A DNA stretch of 64,000 bases, taken from the NCBI GenBank assembly GCA_963837455.1, contig CAWINM010000008.1, positions 1 to 64,000 of the forward strand. Reading direction: 5' to 3'. The notes below the pieces were generated by a model. The model ran no database searches and was not told where the DNA came from. It saw only the letters and a program-made list of their open reading frames with translations. Source of the stretch: DASYQD01 sp963837455. Lineage in GTDB: Bacteria > Acidobacteriota > Thermoanaerobaculia > Multivoradales > JAIOJS01. Below, piece after piece: positions 25,512 to 34,700 of the stretch (its first letter is position 1; each line of letters opens with the position of its first letter). The position numbers were made by a program, and so were the translations under genes.

Positions 25512-27662
25512 TCAGCGACCGCCGCTTGCCGCCGCCACCGCGAAGCGGGTGGTGCTGGTCCTCGCCTGACCGGCGCCGTCGGTCATCGTCGTCCGCAACA
25601 CGTACTCGCCCGGCGCCAGCAGCGGCGGCTGGAAGGTCGCCTTGATCCGCAGCGCGCCCGCACCTCCACCCTCGTGGCTGCCCAGGGTGAGGTCGCCGCC
25701 CGGCACCTCCTTGCCCTCCGCCGAGACCACCCGCGCCTCGGCCTTGATCGCGCCGGTGCCGAGGTTGTAGCCCTGCAGCACCAGCGCGGCGGGCTGCCCG
25801 GGAGTGAGCACCGGCAGCGAGGAGGGGATGTAGGGCTGGCCGCCGACCATGAACGGGTAGGGCACCGCCGCCTGCCCCGCCGGCTGGTTCTCGCGCACCA
25901 TCATCCAGCGACCGGGAGTCTCGGGGAAGAACGCCGGCAGCAGCGTCGACCCGCTGCCGAAGGCCGGCACCTCGAGCGCGGTGACGCGCAGGCCGAAGGC
26001 GCCGCTGGCGCCATTGCGCACCAGCGTGCGCAGCGAGTAGCTGCCCGGCGGCAGGTCGAGGTGACCGAAGAACTTGAGCCCGGCCTCGCGGAGCTTCGGC
26101 TCGGACCTCGCGAGGTCGAGCCCCATGCTCTGGCTGAGGAAGCCCTGCACCGAGCCGTGCTCGTCGATGGCGTAGACGTAGACCTCCACGGGCAGCGGTC
26201 CCGCCGACTTGCCGGCCAGCAGGCTCGCCCCCGTGACCTCGATCAGCACCGGCACGTAGGCTCGCTCGCCACTGGCCGCGAACGGCGCCGCCAGCACCGC
26301 GGTGGCGATGCCACCGCCCTCCTCCCCCATCACCGCGTTGGCGGTCTCGAGGAGGCGCTGCAGCGGCGGCTGCTCCTGGTAGGGGCGCGGCGCGTAGTAG
26401 CCCGGGCGGTGCACCACCCGCGCCCCGCGGGGCGCGTTCTTGAGCTCGACGCGCAGCTTGTGGAAGGAGCCGTCGAGGGCGAGGTCCTTGGGCTGGAAGG
26501 AGAGCACGTAGGTGACGCCGGTGCGGTGGAGCATCTGCTGCATCGCCGCCGCCAGGTCGTTGTAGTTCTCGTACAGCTCGCCGCCGGTGCTCTTGGCCAT
26601 GGTGAGCAGGCTCTCGCGGCCGTTGGCGGTCTGGCGCCCTTCGTTGGCGAGCGCACGCAGGCCGCCGACGTCCACCGCCTCGATCTGGCAGTCGGCGCGA
26701 CGGAACTCCTCGAGCATCTTCTCGAGCGCGTTCTGGGTGCGGGTGTCGCCGAAGGAGGTGTCGGAGCCGGTGCCGCCGTCGCTGCCCGAGATCTGGTCGG
26801 GGCTGGCGACGGCGTCGAGCAGGTTGGTCATGTCGTTGTGCCCCGCCTCGGCGGGCCCGCTACCGCTGACCAGCGAGCTGTCGAAGCCCTGGGAGAGCAG
26901 GACGACGTACTTGCGGCCGTCGATGCTGCTGATGGCGCGGGCGAGGTCGGCGAACGAGGCCGTCATGTTGCGCACGATCAGCTGGTCGACCGACTTCTCG
27001 GCGCGGGAGCTGAGGGCGGTGACCGACTTGAGGGCGTCGGCGACCTCGGCCTCGCGCTCCTCGCGCGCCGCCGCCGCCGCGCTCGCGCCGCCGCTCCGCG
27101 ACGGCACCGCCTGCCCGGGGTCGGTCATCACCAGGCGCAAGGGGTCGGAGGCGCGGGTGAACAGCTGCGACATCCCCAAGGTCTCGATGGCGGCCGCCGC
27201 CTGGGCGCGATCGGGTGTGAAGCCCAGCGCCAACTGCGGTCCACTGCTGGCGCTGTAGGTGGCCACCGCCACCAGGTCGGTGGGATGCAAGTCGTCGAGC
27301 ACCTTCCTGGCGGCCTCGCGACCTCGCAGCAGGGCGTTGGGGTCGGAGAAGGTGAGGTCGAAGAGGAGCAGGAAGTGGCGGCGCGCCGAGACCGGCAGGG
27401 TCGGTGCTGCGGCCGCGGCTGCGGGCGCCGTGGAGAGGTCGAGCACCTCGAAGCCGTCGACCACCACCTTGCGGCGACCGTCGAAGAGCTCGAAGTCGTC
27501 CCGGGTCAGCCCGCGCACGGGCTCCCCCTCCTTGATCACCTGCACCGGGACCTCGACGGCGACGACGTCGGCGGAGCCGGCGAAGGTCGGGTCAGCGGCG
27601 TTGGCAGGGAGGACCGCGAGCGAAACCGCGGCGACGGCGATCGTCCACGTCGAGTACGTCAT
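25512..27662 (-). CDS. Exported VWFA-related protein (acidobacterial type)
   Basis: 716 residues with a signal peptide (residues 1-23). The first domain starts 'VVAVEVPVQVIKEGEPVRGL' then 'TRDDFELFDGRRKVVVDGFE', the usual opening of the acidobacterial VWFA-related family. The VWA-like core holds 'RHFLLLFDLTFSDPNA' (metal site D102-x-T104-x-S106, Thr in place of the first Ser) and 'RKYVVLLSQGFDSSLV'. Later come 'YVLSFQPKDLALDGSFHKLR' and 'RVVHRPGYYAPR', typical of the family. The last 300 residues are beta-sandwich-like. A GGGAGG site 7 bases before ATG 27662 supports that start over 27695. Role unknown; probably periplasmic or surface. Confidence 0.88.
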   Translation of the reverse strand: MTYSTWTIAVAAVSLAVLPANAADPTFAGSADVVAVEVPVQVIKEGEPVRGLTRDDFELFDGRRKVVVDGFEVLDLSTAPAAAAAAPTLPVSARRHFLLLFDLTFSDPNALLRGREAARKVLDDLHPTDLVAVATYSASSGPQLALGFTPDRAQAAAAIETLGMSQLFTRASDPLRLVMTDPGQAVPSRSGGASAAAAAREEREAEVADALKSVTALSSRAEKSVDQLIVRNMTASFADLARAISSIDGRKYVVLLSQGFDSSLVSGSGPAEAGHNDMTNLLDAVASPDQISGSDGGTGSDTSFGDTRTQNALEKMLEEFRRADCQIEAVDVGGLRALANEGRQTANGRESLLTMAKSTGGELYENYNDLAAAMQQMLHRTGVTYVLSFQPKDLALDGSFHKLRVELKNAPRGARVVHRPGYYAPRPYQEQPPLQRLLETANAVMGEEGGGIATAVLAAPFAASGERAYVPVLIEVTGASLLAGKSAGPLPVEVYVYAIDEHGSVQGFLSQSMGLDLARSEPKLREAGLKFFGHLDLPPGSYSLRTLVRNGASGAFGLRVTALEVPAFGSGSTLLPAFFPETPGRWMMVRENQPAGQAAVPYPFMVGGQPYIPSSLPVLTPGQPAALVLQGYNLGTGAIKAEARVVSAEGKEVPGGDLTLGSHEGGGAGALRIKATFQPPLLAPGEYVLRTTMTDGAGQARTSTTRFAVAAASGGR

Positions 27663-27807
27663 GAGCTCACCCTCCCACTCGGTCGTTCCTCTCACACCGG
27701 CCCGGTGGCCGCCATGCGCGCGGGCACCGCCCCACCCTGCCCCGTCCCCGCGCCCCTCGTAGCTTACGCCGCGCGCCGGCTCGTCCTGCCTGGCGTCGAC
27801 TCCGGCC

Positions 27808-28797
27808 TCACTCCAGCCACTCCTTGATCGAGTAGCTGTCGCGCCGGCGGAAGTTCTTGTAGGTGATCATCTCGCCGATCAGGCCGGTGGTGAGCACCTG
27901 GAAGCCGAGCAGCATGAGGAGGATCCCCAGCAGCAGCAGCGGCCGGTTGGAGAGCGCCTCGCCGTGGAAGAGCCAGCCCCAGGCGAGCCAGGCGTCGATG
28001 GCGAAGCCGGCGGCCAGGAAGAGCAGGCCGAAGCCGCCGAAGAGGTGCAGGGGCCGGCGCGTGTACTTGGTGATGAAGAGCACGGTGATGAGGTCGAGCA
28101 GGCCCTTGTAGAAGCGGTCCCAGCCGTACTTGCTGCTGCCGTGGCGGCGCGGATGATGGTTGACCTCGACCTCGCCGACGGCGAAGCCGCGACGGCTGGC
28201 GAGCACCGGGATGTAGCGGTGCAGCTCGCCGTAGACGGCGATCTCCCCGAGCACCTCGCGGCGGTAGAGCTTGAAGCCGCTGTTGAAATCGTGGAGGTCG
28301 ACCTGGGCCAGACGGCGGGTCACCCAGTTGAACAGGCGCGATGGCAGGCGCTTGCTCGCCGGGTCGCGGCGCTGCCGCTTCCACCCCGAGACGAGGTCGA
28401 GGTCCCCGGCCTCGAGGGCCGCCAGCAGGCGCGGGATCTCCTCGGGGTCGTCCTGCAGGTCGCCGTCCATGGTCAGCACCAGGCGGCCGTTGCAGTGGTC
28501 GAAGCCTGCCGAGAGCGCCGCCGCCTTGCCGAAGTTGCGGCGCAGGCGCACCAGCTTGACGCGGCCGTCGCGCTCGTGCGCCTCGCGCACTCGCGCCGGG
28601 GTGGCGTCGCGCGAGCCGTCGTCGACGAAGACGAGCTCGAAGCTGCGGCCGAGGCGATCGAGCAGCGCCGCCACCCGCGCCGCGAGCTCGAGCACGCTGT
28701 CGGCCTCGTCGAGCACCGGCACCAGCACCGAGAGATCGACCGGCACCACCGCGACCGGCATCACCGAGGGGTCGAGAGCGGCGGACGGGGCCGGCAT
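27808..28797 (-). CDS. Family 2 glycosyltransferase, polyprenyl-phosphate type
   Basis: 329 residues. A GT-A fold with 'VFVDDGSRDATP' and the DxD region 'LTMDGDLQDDPEEIPRLL', then 'DFNSGFKLYRREVL' and 'RRHGSSKYGWDRFYKG', which place it with dolichol/undecaprenyl-phosphate sugar transferases (DPM1/GtrB type). Two C-terminal helices ('FGGFGLLFLAAGFAIDAWLA' and 'LLLLGILLMLLGFQVLTTGL') anchor it. It probably loads a sugar onto a lipid carrier for the GT-C-like proteins nearby. ATG 28797 (MPAPS) is preferred since TAGAAT overlaps the earlier ATG 28809. It is divergent from the polytopic protein gene. Confidence 0.9.
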   Translation of the reverse strand: MPAPSAALDPSVMPVAVVPVDLSVLVPVLDEADSVLELAARVAALLDRLGRSFELVFVDDGSRDATPARVREAHERDGRVKLVRLRRNFGKAAALSAGFDHCNGRLVLTMDGDLQDDPEEIPRLLAALEAGDLDLVSGWKRQRRDPASKRLPSRLFNWVTRRLAQVDLHDFNSGFKLYRREVLGEIAVYGELHRYIPVLASRRGFAVGEVEVNHHPRRHGSSKYGWDRFYKGLLDLITVLFITKYTRRPLHLFGGFGLLFLAAGFAIDAWLAWGWLFHGEALSNRPLLLLGILLMLLGFQVLTTGLIGEMITYKNFRRRDSYSIKEWLE

Positions 28798-28807
28798 GCT
28801 GGCGGCC

Positions 28808-28813
28808 ATTCTA
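28808..28813 (-). promoter_or_regulatory. -10-like TAGAAT, 10 bases before ATG 28797
   Basis: Minus-strand TAGAAT, 10 bases, ATG. Divergent from the matching TAGAAT at 28878 on the other strand. Confidence 0.45.
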
Positions 28814-28877
28814 CCCGCCACCTCCAAACGCCGGCTGGGGGGACCGTCGGCACCCTCGATCGGGCGTAGGCAGCACG

Positions 28878-28883
28878 TAGAAT
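28878..28883 (+). promoter_or_regulatory. -10-like TAGAAT, 11 bases before ATG 28895
   Basis: TAGAAT, 11 bases, ATG. With the minus-strand copy at 28808 it forms a compact divergent promoter pair of about 75 bases. Confidence 0.45.
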
Positions 28884-28894
28884 GACCGCCGCCG

Positions 28895-30705
28895 ATGCAG
28901 CGGATAGCCTGGCTCGTCCTCGCCCTGCTCCTCGCCGCGCTGCTGGCCGGCGCCGCCACCTTCGACCGCCACCGCTGGCCCAGCCTGGTGGGCGACGAGG
29001 CCACCTACCTGATGGCGGCGGCAGAGCCTCGCCTGGGACTACGACCTGCGCTACACGCGGGGCGACTACGACCGCTTCGTCGCCCAGTGGGAGGTGCAGC
29101 CCGACGGGCTCATCCTGCAGAGCCGCCGACGGCGGCCACACCCTCGTCTACGGCAAGCCCGCGGCGTATCCCCTGCTGCTCGCCCCCTTTCTCCGCCTCT
29201 CCTCCCATCGCGGCCCCTGGCTCGCCAATGCCCTGCTGCTGGCCGTCGCCGCGCTGGCAGCGGCGGCAGCGCTGGCGCGGCGGCTGGGGCCCGCGGCGCC
29301 GCTCTGGGTGGCGGCGTTCCTGTTCGCCTCCGTGACCTTCGCCTACGTGTTCTGGGCCCACGCCGACCTCTTTCTCGCCTGTCTGACGGCGCTGGCGCTG
29401 GCGCTGGCGTACGGCCGCAGCGGGCCCGTCGAGGCGGGGCGCCGGCTGCCGGCGGCGCCTCCCGCGGCCTGGCGGCTGGTGGCCGCCGGGGCGCTCCTTG
29501 CGGTCGTCGTCCTGGCGCGGCCGCTCTATGCGCCGCTGCTGCTGCCCGCCGTGCTCGCGGCGCCCCGCGGCTCGCGGCGTCGCGCCGCCACCGCCCTCGG
29601 CGCCGCCTTCGTGACGGTGACGCTCGTCGCCACGCTCGCCAACCTCGCCGCGCGCGGCAGCTGGACGAGTTACGGCGGCGAGCGTCGCAGCTACTACTCC
29701 TACACCGGCTTCCCGCTGGTCGACGCTACTGCCGGCGACTGGCGGGAGCAGGTCGCCGAGCACGGCACTCACGGCTGGCTCAAGCTCGAGACCCTCGAGA
29801 TGGGGTTCGACGCCCGCCAGACGGCGTGGAACGTCGTCTACTACCTGGTGGGTCGGCACGTCGGCGTCCTCCCCTACTTCCTGCCGTTGCTGCTCGGGCT
29901 GGTCGCCTGGCGGCGCGGCGAGGGCCGCTGGGCCTTGCCGCTCGCGGCCGTGTGCGCTGCCGCGCTGCTCTTCTGGGTGCGTCCCTTCAACTTCTACGGC
30001 GGCGGCGGGACGATCGCCAACCGCTACTTCCTCCCCGCCTACCCCGCCCTCTGGTTCCTCGCCGGCCGGCCCTTACGCGGCGGGCGCGCCTGGTTGCCGC
30101 CGCTGGCGGTCGCGGCGCTGGCGGCGCCGTTCCTGTGGCCGCTGTGGACGGCGCCACGGGCCTTCCCGATCGCGGCCGACGGCGGCTACCGCTAGGCGGG
30201 CGCGGCAGCGCGTCGTTGGCTCCCCTACGAGACCACGCTCTCCCACCTCAAGCCCGCCGGCCAGGAGGACCTGCAACTCAACGGCCTCTGGGTCAAGCTG
30301 CTCACGCCGGGGCTGCACGCCGTCGAGGGCGGCACCGCGCTCGCCGTCGCCGCCGGCGGGCCGGCCGAGCTGCTGGTGGGCAGCGACCATCCGCTCGCCG
30401 GTGTCGTCGTGCAACCCACCGCCGGAAGCCTCGGCGTCGTGGGCGCCGCGCCCGCCGCCAGCGCCGGCGGTGGCGGCGGCGGCGGCGGGCGCAGCGTGCT
30501 CGCCTTCACGCGGCCGCGCGCCGTGCATCGCATGTGGTGGACGGACGACCCGTTCTATCTCTACGAGGTGCGACTGCTGCCGCCGGCCAAGGGTCCGGAG
30601 GTGACGTTCCGCCTTGCTCCCGAGGAGCGCGGGGCCACCGCCGGCGGCGGGCGCACCCTCCTGGTCGCACCGCAGGAGGGGCGGCGGGCGGTGGATCGTG
30701 GCTGA
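28895..30705 (+). CDS. Polytopic GT-C-like membrane protein, two frameshifts and an in-frame TAG
   Basis: About 603 residues if read through. The N-terminal helix is followed by an acidic first loop 'LVGDEATYLMAAAE', then 'AWDYDLRYTRGDYDRFVAQW', 'LVYGKPAAYPLLLAPFL', about ten helices and 'GGGTIANRYFLPAYPALWFL'. The soluble C-terminal part begins after TAG 30193-30195 and continues in the same frame ('RRWLPYETTLSHLKPAGQED', 'WWTDDPFYLYEVRLLPPAKG'). It contains a run of eight Gly. It is a clear relative of the intact 48691-51072 gene, which has the same layout (DE loop, YGKP, GNRYF, C-terminal beta part), so the TAG interrupts one gene. Frame breaks are near 29027 (missing base) and 29122 (extra C). 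The DE loop fits lipid-carrier-dependent sugar transfer. Confidence 0.8.
30466..30489 (+). repeat. GGC/GGT run encoding poly-Gly
   Basis: Eight consecutive Gly codons inside the C-terminal soluble part of the polytopic protein; a flexible linker in protein terms and a slippage-prone tract in DNA terms. Confidence 0.8.
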
Positions 30706-31858
30706 CGCGACCGTCCCGGAGGCACCGCCGTCAGCGGCGCCAGAGGACGAGCTGGAGGCGACCCAGGTGCCCCTGCTCCCGGCGCCGCCCACCCGGCGCC
30801 GCAAGCTGCTCCTCGTGGGGCTCTCGCTCGCCGTCTCGCTGCTCCTCGCCGAGGGTGCCCTACGGCTCACCGGCATCGCCGGCGCCAGCCGCGGCGCTCC
30901 CTGGTTCGCGGGTGGCAACCACCCGCGCTTCCTCTTCCAGCCCGACGCCGCGAGCGGCTACACGCTGCGGCCAGGCTTCCACGGGCGTGAGATCGCTCCC
31001 GCGCACGAGTTCGACGTGCCGGTGGCGGTGGACGGCGCCGGCCTGCGCGACCACCGTCACGTCGCGCCACCGCGGCCCCTGGTGCTCGCGCTCGGCGACT
31101 CGATGACCTTCGGTGAGGGGGTGGAGGCCGAGCAGACGTATCCGGCGGTGCTCGAACAGGCGCTCGGCGTGCGGGTCGACGACGGCGGGGTGCCGGGTTA
31201 CAGCTCGCTGCAGATGCGCGGGCGACTGCGGCAGCTGCTGCACCTCCATCCCGACCTGGTGCTGGTCACCCTCTCGCCGCACTGGGACGAGCAACGCTGC
31301 GCGCAGCCGTTCGTCTACCGAGGCGGCTACATCGTGGCCCAGGGGTACGCCGACAAGCTCTACCTGATCGGCGGCAACCTCTACCTCGCCGACGTGCGTT
31401 GGCCCCTGGTGGGCCCCGCCACCGCGTGGGCCAAGCGCTGGTCGCACCTGGCGCGCCTGGCGCTGCCGGCGCTGCGTGCCGCCGCCGGAGCGGTGGCGCG
31501 CCCGGGCCAGGGAGAGCGGCAGGGCGAGATCCCAGGCGACGTGTCCGCCAGCGCCGCCGCCCTGGTCGGCCTTCGCGGCGACGCCGCCGAGGCCGGCGCC
31601 CGGCTGCTGGTGGTGTTCGTCGACAGCCGTGGCCCCGCCTACGAGGCGGACCGCGACGCCCTGGCGGCGGCCCTGCGCCGGCGCAACGTGCCCTTCGTCA
31701 CCCTCGACCCCCTGTTCGACGCCGCCCGGTGGAAGGCGCTGCGCTTCGCCCGCGACGGGCACTGGAACGCCGCCGGTCATCGCGCCGTGGGAGCCGCGCT
31801 GGCGCCGGCGGTGCGGCAGATCCTCGCTCCGGCTACCATCTCGGGTCATGGCTTCTAG
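30698..31858 (+). CDS. Membrane-anchored SGNH/GDSL hydrolase
   Basis: 386 residues from GTG 30698. A cytoplasmic Pro-rich tail is followed by one helix (about 37-55, 'KLLLVGLSLAVSLLLAEGAL') and a periplasmic SGNH domain. The Gly-Asp-Ser block is 'LVLALGDSMTFGEGVEAEQT', then 'DDGGVPGYSSLQMRG', and the Asp/His end is 'ARDGHWNAAGHRAVG'. Enzymes of this build remove or transfer acyl groups on surface polysaccharides. The start overlaps the stop of the upstream polytopic protein by eight bases, so the two are coupled. It is related to the SGNH protein at 46264-47442. Confidence 0.88.
   Translation: MADATVPEAPPSAAPEDELEATQVPLLPAPPTRRRKLLLVGLSLAVSLLLAEGALRLTGIAGASRGAPWFAGGNHPRFLFQPDAASGYTLRPGFHGREIAPAHEFDVPVAVDGAGLRDHRHVAPPRPLVLALGDSMTFGEGVEAEQTYPAVLEQALGVRVDDGGVPGYSSLQMRGRLRQLLHLHPDLVLVTLSPHWDEQRCAQPFVYRGGYIVAQGYADKLYLIGGNLYLADVRWPLVGPATAWAKRWSHLARLALPALRAAAGAVARPGQGERQGEIPGDVSASAAALVGLRGDAAEAGARLLVVFVDSRGPAYEADRDALAAALRRRNVPFVTLDPLFDAARWKALRFARDGHWNAAGHRAVGAALAPAVRQILAPATISGHGF
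31834..31839 (+). promoter_or_regulatory. -10-like TACCAT, 8 bases before ATG 31848
   Basis: TACCAT lies inside the end of the SGNH gene, 8 bases before the start of the Calx-beta gene; possible internal promoter. Confidence 0.35.
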
Positions 31859-32890
31859 GCTCCCGCTGCACCCGCCACCCGCGCGGCGGCCGTCGCTGCC
31901 GCCGACGCTCGCGGCGGCCGCCCTCGCGCTCGTGCTGGCCACGCCGGGGCGCGCCGCGGCGCCACGCCCCGCGGCGACGCCGCGGCCGACTCCCCGCACC
32001 TCCGCCCCCACGCTACCGGCGCTGTCGGTCACCGGCTTCTCGCTGGCAGAGGGGAACAGCGGCAGCACCTCCGGCATCTTCGTCATCGGCCTCACGGCCC
32101 GCTCCACCCGCGCCATCACCGTCGACTACGAGACCCACGACGGCACCGCCATCGCCGCCAGCGGCGACTATCGGCGGACAGCCGGGCGCCTCACCATCGA
32201 CGCTGGTGCCACCTCGGCCACCGTGGAGGTGCCGATCCGCGGCGACACCGTCGAGGAGCCCGACGAGACCTTCGTCCTCGCCATCACTCACGCCACCGGC
32301 GCGCGCATCGCCGTCGCCCAGGCCACCGGCGAGATCGTCGACGACGACGGTGGGGCCGGCCCCGGCACCGGCCCGGCGCTGTCGATCCGCGACGCACGAG
32401 TGTCGGAGGGCGACGGCGATCGCCGCCAGGTCCGCTTCGTGGTCACCCTCTCCTCGCCGGTGCGCCACGAGGTGAGCGTCGAGGTCTCCACGGCCGACGG
32501 CTCCGCCACGCCGTGGAGCTCGCGAGCCCGGTCGGCGCCGAGCTCGACCGCGCCACCGCGACCGGCCTGATCCTCGACGACGATAGCCCCGGCGCCGTCT
32601 CGCTGCAGCCGGTGGGGGCTACCAGCCGGCGGGCGGTGATCGGGCAGATGGTGGTGCTGCAGGTGCGGGCGCGCACCGCCGCCGGCGAGCCGGACGGTCG
32701 CGCCGAGGTGCGCTGGGAGACCGACGGCGAAGGGGAGCTGCTCGCTGGCCCGGTCACCACCACCGACGGCGACGGGGTGGCGAGCCAGCGGGTGCGGCTC
32801 GGCGCCGGCCCCGGTCACCTGGTCGTGCGCGCCGCCGCCACCGGCGGCGACGAGACCGTGCTCTTCCAGATCACCGTCACCGTGGAGTGA
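31848..32890 (+). CDS. Exported Calx-beta/Ig-like protein with a damaged second repeat
   Basis: Signal peptide ('PPTLAAAALALVLATPGRAA') and a Pro/Thr linker. A complete Calx-beta repeat follows ('FSLAEGNSGSTSGIFVIGL', 'ITVDYETHDGTAIAASGDYR', 'TVEEPDETFVLAITHATGA', 'GEIVDDDG'). A second repeat begins 'LSIRDARVSEGDGDRRQVRF' and reaches 'VEVSTADGSAT' but then jumps frame near 32505. It resumes at the family's end motif 'VELASPVGAELDRATATGLI', so about 40 residues are missing. A Big_1-like Ig domain closes the protein ('GQMVVLQVRARTAAGEPDGR'). It is probably a surface adhesion or spacer protein. The ATG overlaps the upstream SGNH stop region. Confidence 0.75.
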
Positions 32891-32900
32891 GGCAGCCTCC

Positions 32901-34583
32901 TCAGCGCGGCAGGCGCTCCCAGAGCTCGGCGTTGCCGTGCGCCGACACGCCTACGCGGTGGAAGCCGGCGTCCAGCTGGCGGTAGAGCGCGCGGGTCGCC
33001 GGGTGGCCGGCGGGGGCCGCCCGCGGCTGCCACAACAGCACGTAGTCGACGCGGCCACCGAGGCGCTCGAAGCCGGGGATGTCGACGCGGGGCGGCACCT
33101 CCTCCACCCCCAGGAGGCCGTTCGACAAGTGGCGGTAGGGGTCGAGCTGCGGCCGGAACCGCAGCGGGAAGTAGTCCTCGCTCGCCTCGTAGAGGCCGAG
33201 GTCGACGATCGGCCGCCGCCCGGCGACGTAGCCGAGCGCGTGGACGAACGGCCAGAGGCGGAAGGCGAGCTCGTGGCCGCCGGCGTCGCGCCCTGCGGGT
33301 GCGAAGCCCAGCGGCAGCACCGTGCGCCCGTCCTCGACCCGCTCCGCGACCGCCACGTACTCCTCGAGGTAGGCGTCGATCCTGGCCCAGCGCGCCCACA
33401 GCAGGGCGAGCAGCCCGACGGCGATCGCCGCGCCGAGGAGCTGCACCGCGCGGCGCTCGCGCCGGGTCCAGCCGCCGCCGCCGAGCCACAGCAGGAGGGC
33501 CAGCGGCGGGAAGAGCGCCAGGCGATGGTTGACGAAACCGCCGCCCGCGAGGTCGCTGGGGGCGGCGAAGTCGACGGCGGCGAAGAGGGCTGCCGCGACG
33601 AGCAGGGCGTCGGCGGCAACCAACCGACTCCCGCTGCGCCGCCGCCACACTGCCAGCCCGGCGAGCGTCGCCAGGAGCGCCGCCAGCGCCAGCGCGAACG
33701 CCAGGGTGCGGCGGTCGAACGACACCAGCGAGTAGAGCGCGGCGAGCTGCTTCGCCACCACGGCGGAGCGCAGCCGCGAGGTCGGCCTGTCGAGGCGACG
33801 GCCGACGAAGGCGGCGAGAAGCGCGAGCACGGGGACGAAGGCGGCGAGCGGTAGTGCCAGTCGCGCCCACGCCGCGCGCACCAGCCCGCGCCAGCTCCAG
33901 CCGGCTTCGCGCACGTCGGCGAGCGCGCGGCAGCCGCCGAGGGTGGCGACGGCGACGAACAGCATCACCAGTGTCACCGGGTGGCAGAGGTACACCCAGC
34001 CGGCGAGCGCCGCGAGCGCGAGCGCGTGGCGCGCGGTAAAGCGCTCGCCATGACGGAGGTGGAAGCCGAGCGCGAAGAGGAAGGCGGGCAGGCTCCAGCA
34101 GAAGTTGAGGAAGCCCATCGCGAAGAGGAAGTTGAAGGTGAACGGCAAGCCCAGGGCGGCGAGGAAGCCGGCGCCAGGGTCGACGCCGCGCAAGGCGTAG
34201 CGCAGGGCGAGCGGCAGCAGCACCACGTAGGCGGCAACCAGCACCGTCTCGGCGGCACGGGTCGACAGCCAGGCGAGCACCCTCGCCTGCAGGAAGAAGA
34301 CGAACCAGTTGGGCAGCGCCTCGGCGTTGGGGACCAGGTACTCCCTCAGGGGCGCCGCCTGCGGGCGCTCGTAGACCCGCAGCGCATAGGCGAGCGCCTG
34401 GTGGCTGGGGCCGTCCTGGGTGGGCAGGTAGGGCAGCAGCAGCAGCGGCAGCAGCTGGAGGGCGACGACGGCGGCGAGCAGCAGCGACTCGCGGCGCGCG
34501 GAGCCCCCGCCGACGGCCGCCGGCGAGGGTGGGCTCCGGGCCGGAGGCGTGGGCCCCCTTGGCGGCGCTGCGCTGGGCACCAC
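32901..34583 (-). CDS. Polytopic membrane protein, GT-C-like
   Basis: 560 residues with a Pro-rich N-terminal tail and about eleven helices. The first loop 'LPTQDGPSHQALAYALRVYE' carries an acidic residue as in GT-C sugar transferases. Later features are 'LCHPVTLVMLFVAVATLGG', 'GGGFVNHRLALFPPLALLLW' and a soluble C-terminal segment ('LGLYEASEDYFPLRF', 'RVDYVLLWQPRAAPAG'). I recognise the layout but not a named family; a membrane sugar transferase acting on a lipid-linked sugar is the likely class. GTG 34583 is supported by TAGCAT 6 bases upstream. It converges on the Calx-beta gene. Confidence 0.75.
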   Translation of the reverse strand: MVPSAAPPRGPTPPARSPPSPAAVGGGSARRESLLLAAVVALQLLPLLLLPYLPTQDGPSHQALAYALRVYERPQAAPLREYLVPNAEALPNWFVFFLQARVLAWLSTRAAETVLVAAYVVLLPLALRYALRGVDPGAGFLAALGLPFTFNFLFAMGFLNFCWSLPAFLFALGFHLRHGERFTARHALALAALAGWVYLCHPVTLVMLFVAVATLGGCRALADVREAGWSWRGLVRAAWARLALPLAAFVPVLALLAAFVGRRLDRPTSRLRSAVVAKQLAALYSLVSFDRRTLAFALALAALLATLAGLAVWRRRSGSRLVAADALLVAAALFAAVDFAAPSDLAGGGFVNHRLALFPPLALLLWLGGGGWTRRERRAVQLLGAAIAVGLLALLWARWARIDAYLEEYVAVAERVEDGRTVLPLGFAPAGRDAGGHELAFRLWPFVHALGYVAGRRPIVDLGLYEASEDYFPLRFRPQLDPYRHLSNGLLGVEEVPPRVDIPGFERLGGRVDYVLLWQPRAAPAGHPATRALYRQLDAGFHRVGVSAHGNAELWERLPR

Positions 34584-34589
34584 GCGCGG

Positions 34590-34595
34590 ATGCTA
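34590..34595 (-). promoter_or_regulatory. -10-like TAGCAT, 6 bases before GTG 34583
   Basis: Minus-strand TAGCAT, 6 bases (CCGCGC), then GTG-GTG. Leaderless spacing. Confidence 0.45.
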
Positions 34596-34700
34596 GCAAG
34601 CTCGCCACCGCGCCCCCGTTATCGGCGGCACCTGTCGCCGCATCGGGCGCCCGCGGCAGCTTCGCTATCATCGCCGCCCATCCCGCTCCGGTCCCACGCC

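Noticed and set aside
24741..27827. A 1028-codon plus-strand open frame opposite the cyclase and VWFA-related genes
   Set aside because: Same shadow effect; the minus-strand genes have signal peptides, motifs and ribosome sites.
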